Assembly: GCA_002841375.1 (NCBI GenBank)
Contig: PGZO01000004.1
Coordinates: forward strand, 124,001-188,000
Source of the DNA: Firmicutes bacterium HGW-Firmicutes-7
GTDB taxonomy: Bacteria; Bacillota; Clostridia; Lachnospirales; Vallitaleaceae
Direction of reading: 5' to 3'
DNA: 64,000 nt
The number at the start of each line of letters is the position of its first letter. Positions within the stretch are counted from its first letter, which is position 1. This document shows positions 61,965-64,000 of this stretch, in pieces. The position numbers were made by a program, and so were the translations under genes. The notes under the pieces were generated by a model. The model was not told the origin of the DNA and did no database searches. It saw only the letters and a program-made list of their open reading frames with translations.

Positions 61965-62119
61965 ATAAATATTATTTACTAGTTAATATATTGAGTTTTT
62001 AAGTTGTTAGAAATTTAATTTATAGGTATAATATAAGCAACTAACTGTAGATGGTAATCATGAAGTAAATTTTAGTTCAATGGGATTCCTACATCAACGG
62101 AAGTATTAATGATAAATGA

Positions 62120-62647
62120 TTGTTAATAGAAAGAGGAAGAAGCTATGTTCGTAACAACGCAGTCTTGGATTTAAAGATATCAAAGGGTATTGTTATGGCG
62201 GTGGTGCTGGGAAGTGGGGCGAAACCCTACGTTGTTAAGATTCAGATAGATACCCTAAGCAGTAAGAAATGGGATCAGGTGACTGAGTTATGCAATCATA
62301 GGATTGATTCCCTAGAACAGTTGATTGAGGGAAAATTTCCCAAGGAATTAGAAGTTTTATTTACGGAGAAAAAATATGGATTATTCCCAGCCCCTAAAGT
62401 AATACATTCCTCCTGTAATTGTCCAGACTACGCAATCATGTGTAAGCATGTAGCGGCAGTATTATATGGGATTGGGACTAGATTAGATGCAAATCCAATG
62501 CTCTTTTTTGAGCTTCGTGATATAAATAGTCAGGAGCTTGTGAAAAAATCAATGGAAAGAAAACTGGAAAATATGCTAAAGAATGCTGGAAAGAAAAGCA
62601 AACGAGAGACTGCTGCCAAGGATGTATTGGATATATTTGGATTGTAA
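62120..62647 (+). pseudogene. SWIM zinc-finger protein gene, 5' truncated
   Basis: The sequence (about 175 residues from a TTG at 62120) corresponds to the middle and C-terminal parts of a SWIM-domain protein family: RGRSYVRNNAVLDLKISKG, KVIHSSCNCPDYAIMCKHVAAVLYG with the CxCx(n)CxH zinc motif, GIGTRLDANPMLFFELR. Full-length relatives have about 80 more residues ahead of the RGRxYVRN motif, including a WGxAWC segment. Here a stop codon (62117-62119) lies just before the first residue, and no RBS or start fits. It looks like the remaining piece of a broken gene. Confidence 0.7.
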
Positions 62648-62706
62648 GATAAAAGGTTCGGTTTCATATACAATAAATGTTATATTTCTAATTGAGGGGA
62701 GAAGGA

Positions 62707-64000
62707 ATGATGACTGATAAAATTGCAAGAATTGATTTGAAAGAAACAAATAGGATTGAGTTTAAAAGAGAGCTTAATGATAAATTGGAAAAAGAAGTTA
62801 TTGGGTTTCTGAACAATAACGAAGGCGGGCATATCTATATTGGAATAGATGATGATGGCTACCTTCATCCCATTGATAATATTGATGCATTGCAATTGAA
62901 AATTAAAGATAGGATAAAACATAATATTTATCCATCAACTATGGGATTGTTTGATGTAAGCCTTGAAAGTTTGGAGGATGAAGCATATATCAAAGTGACA
63001 GTAGCAAGTGGCTCGGAAAAGCCTTATTATATAAAAAGCTTTGGTATGTCGCCAAAAGGCTGCTTTTTAAGAATAGGAAGTGCTACTGAACCTATGACTA
63101 ATAATATGATTGAAGATTTATTTGCCAGAAGGACAAGAAATTCGATTGGGAAGATAAAATCTCCCAAGAAAAGATTGACATTCAATCAACTGAAAATCTA
63201 TTATCAAGAACAAGGATACGAACTAAATGAGCGATTTATAGAAAGTTTAGAGTTAATGATTGATGAGGATTACAATTATGCAGCTTATCTTTTATCAGAT
63301 GACAATGGTGTTTCAATTAAAGTGGGGAAATATGATGGAATAGATCGTTGTGAATTGGTTGAGAATAATGAATACGGATATTGTTCGTTGATTAAAGCTA
63401 CAAATCGAGTTTTGGATAAATTGAAAATTGAGAATACTACGCTCACGAAAATTACTGGAGATGCTCAAAGAATTGAAAAAAAGCTTGTTGATGAAGTGGC
63501 GCTTAGAGAAGCAGTAATTAATGCAATTATTCACAATGACTATTCGAATGAAATCCCGCCAAAATTCGAACTTTTTTCTGACAGAATTGAAATTACATCT
63601 TCAGGTGGCCTTATACAAGGTATGGAAGAAAGCGAATTTTTCAGCGGTATATCCGTTCCAAGAAATAAGGAGCTTATGCGCGTGTTTAAAGACCTCGAAC
63701 TTGTTGAACACTTGGGATCAGGTATTGCAAGAATTTTGAGAAAATATGATAAATCTATATATCAGATATCTAATAATTATATTAGGGTTGTATTTCCGAT
63801 TATTCACAAAGATGACCTATTGCAAGATAATGTCGGTAATTATGTCGGTATAAATGTCGGTAATTATGTCGGTATAAATTCTACTGAAAAGAAAGTATTA
63901 GAACTACTTAGTTCCAATCCAACTACTTCAATAAAGAACATTGCACAAGAAATGGAACTGAGTTCAAGACATGTTGAGAGGATATTTAAAAATCTTAAAG
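62707..64000 (+). CDS. AlbA_2-domain (Schlafen-like) ATP-binding regulator, 5' part
   Basis: The frame is open from the ATG behind GAGGGGAGAAGGA to the end of the window, so the C-terminus is missing. The N-terminal ~110 residues form an AlbA_2/SLFN domain: ESxxLEFKR-like NRIEFKRELND and EVIGFLNNNEGGHIYIGIDDDG. A HATPase_c_4/RecG-like part follows (ALREAVINAIIHNDYSN, HLGSGIARIL). After a repeated NVGNYVGI linker comes a winged-helix-like segment (SIKNIAQEMELSSRHVERIF). These proteins are often annotated as ATP-dependent DNA helicases or regulators; several belong to defence or mobile regions. Function here is unknown. Confidence 0.82.
   Translation, partial: MMTDKIARIDLKETNRIEFKRELNDKLEKEVIGFLNNNEGGHIYIGIDDDGYLHPIDNIDALQLKIKDRIKHNIYPSTMGLFDVSLESLEDEAYIKVTVASGSEKPYYIKSFGMSPKGCFLRIGSATEPMTNNMIEDLFARRTRNSIGKIKSPKKRLTFNQLKIYYQEQGYELNERFIESLELMIDEDYNYAAYLLSDDNGVSIKVGKYDGIDRCELVENNEYGYCSLIKATNRVLDKLKIENTTLTKITGDAQRIEKKLVDEVALREAVINAIIHNDYSNEIPPKFELFSDRIEITSSGGLIQGMEESEFFSGISVPRNKELMRVFKDLELVEHLGSGIARILRKYDKSIYQISNNYIRVVFPIIHKDDLLQDNVGNYVGINVGNYVGINSTEKKVLELLSSNPTTSIKNIAQEMELSSRHVERIFKNLK
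63829..63876 (+). repeat. 24-bp in-frame tandem repeat in the AlbA_2 gene
   Basis: The 24-base unit AATGTCGGTAATTATGTC plus GGTATA occurs twice without change, and itself holds two ATGTCGGTA words. It encodes NVGNYVGI twice, as a flexible linker before the C-terminal winged helix. Length variation by slippage is likely among relatives. Confidence 0.9.

Noticed and set aside
63829-63876. Tandem repeat as a CRISPR-like or iteron array
   Set aside because: There are only two units, with no spacers, and they lie in frame within a coding sequence as a peptide linker.

Overview
The window is AT-rich, tightly packed chromosomal DNA from a low-GC Gram-positive anaerobe, most likely a member of the Clostridia (Bacillota). 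Evidence for this is AGGAGG-type ribosome binding sites, frequent TTG/GTG starts, the anaerobic (CbiG/CbiA/CbiP type) cobalamin route, lipoproteins with Gram-positive style lipoboxes, a LytS/LytTR pair and a YtrA-type GntR/ABC operon. I cannot name the genus. No rRNA, tRNA, CRISPR array or intact transposon was seen.

Region 1 (1-9.3 kb) is a haem/cobalamin operon: hemB (3' part), hemL, cbiG, cbiA, cbiP, cbiB, cobD, cobT, cobU. The missing nucleotide-loop partners cobS and cobC lie 17 kb away on the minus strand (25.4-26.8 kb) behind their own promoter.

Region 2 (9.3-25.3 kb) is the most interesting part. A GlpP-family antiterminator (YgcP-like), a BCCT transporter on the minus strand, a YgcU-like flavoprotein, a YgcR/YgcQ-like ETF pair, a second flavoprotein oxidase with a second ETF whose alpha subunit carries a 2[4Fe-4S] ferredoxin domain, a second BCCT transporter, a YgcW-like SDR and a YgcE-like FGGY kinase follow one another, with a chemoreceptor at the end. 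As I recall the proteins, this is the Firmicute counterpart of the uncharacterised E. coli ygcPQRSUW-yqcE-ygcE cluster. Here BCCT carriers replace the MFS transporters, and a bifurcating-LDH-like oxidase/ETF/ferredoxin module takes the place of YgcN/YgcO. The two divergent transcripts each begin with a promoter followed almost at once by an intrinsic terminator, and the 5' arms of the two terminators share a sequence. This fits control by the GlpP/YgcP-type antiterminator. The substrate is unknown; both BCCT carriers have altered aromatic-box residues.

Region 3 (26.9-36.1 kb) is a complete autoinducer-2 uptake and processing locus: lsrR-lsrK-cupin leftward and lsrA-lsrC-lsrD-lsrB-lsrF rightward. 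lsrG is absent and a small cupin sits beside lsrK.

Region 4 (36-46 kb) holds ctc (bL25), ltaA, an M24 peptidase, a coiled-coil protein, a DbpA-type helicase, and a set of secreted helical proteins with a histidine kinase and an OmpR-type regulator whose genes are split but share 11-bp-spaced direct repeats.

Region 5 (46-64 kb) holds a LytS/LytTR pair with a CstA-family carrier and a PsiE/CorC-like membrane protein, an APC permease with a LysR regulator, a ferritin-like protein, a Ser-less alpha/beta hydrolase with TetR, PanE- and SDR-type enzymes, MerR and TrmO, a YtrA-type GntR/ABC operon with a 48-bp perfect palindrome at its promoter, a Cof-type HAD phosphatase, a truncated SWIM-protein gene, and the start of an AlbA_2/ATP-binding protein that runs off the end.
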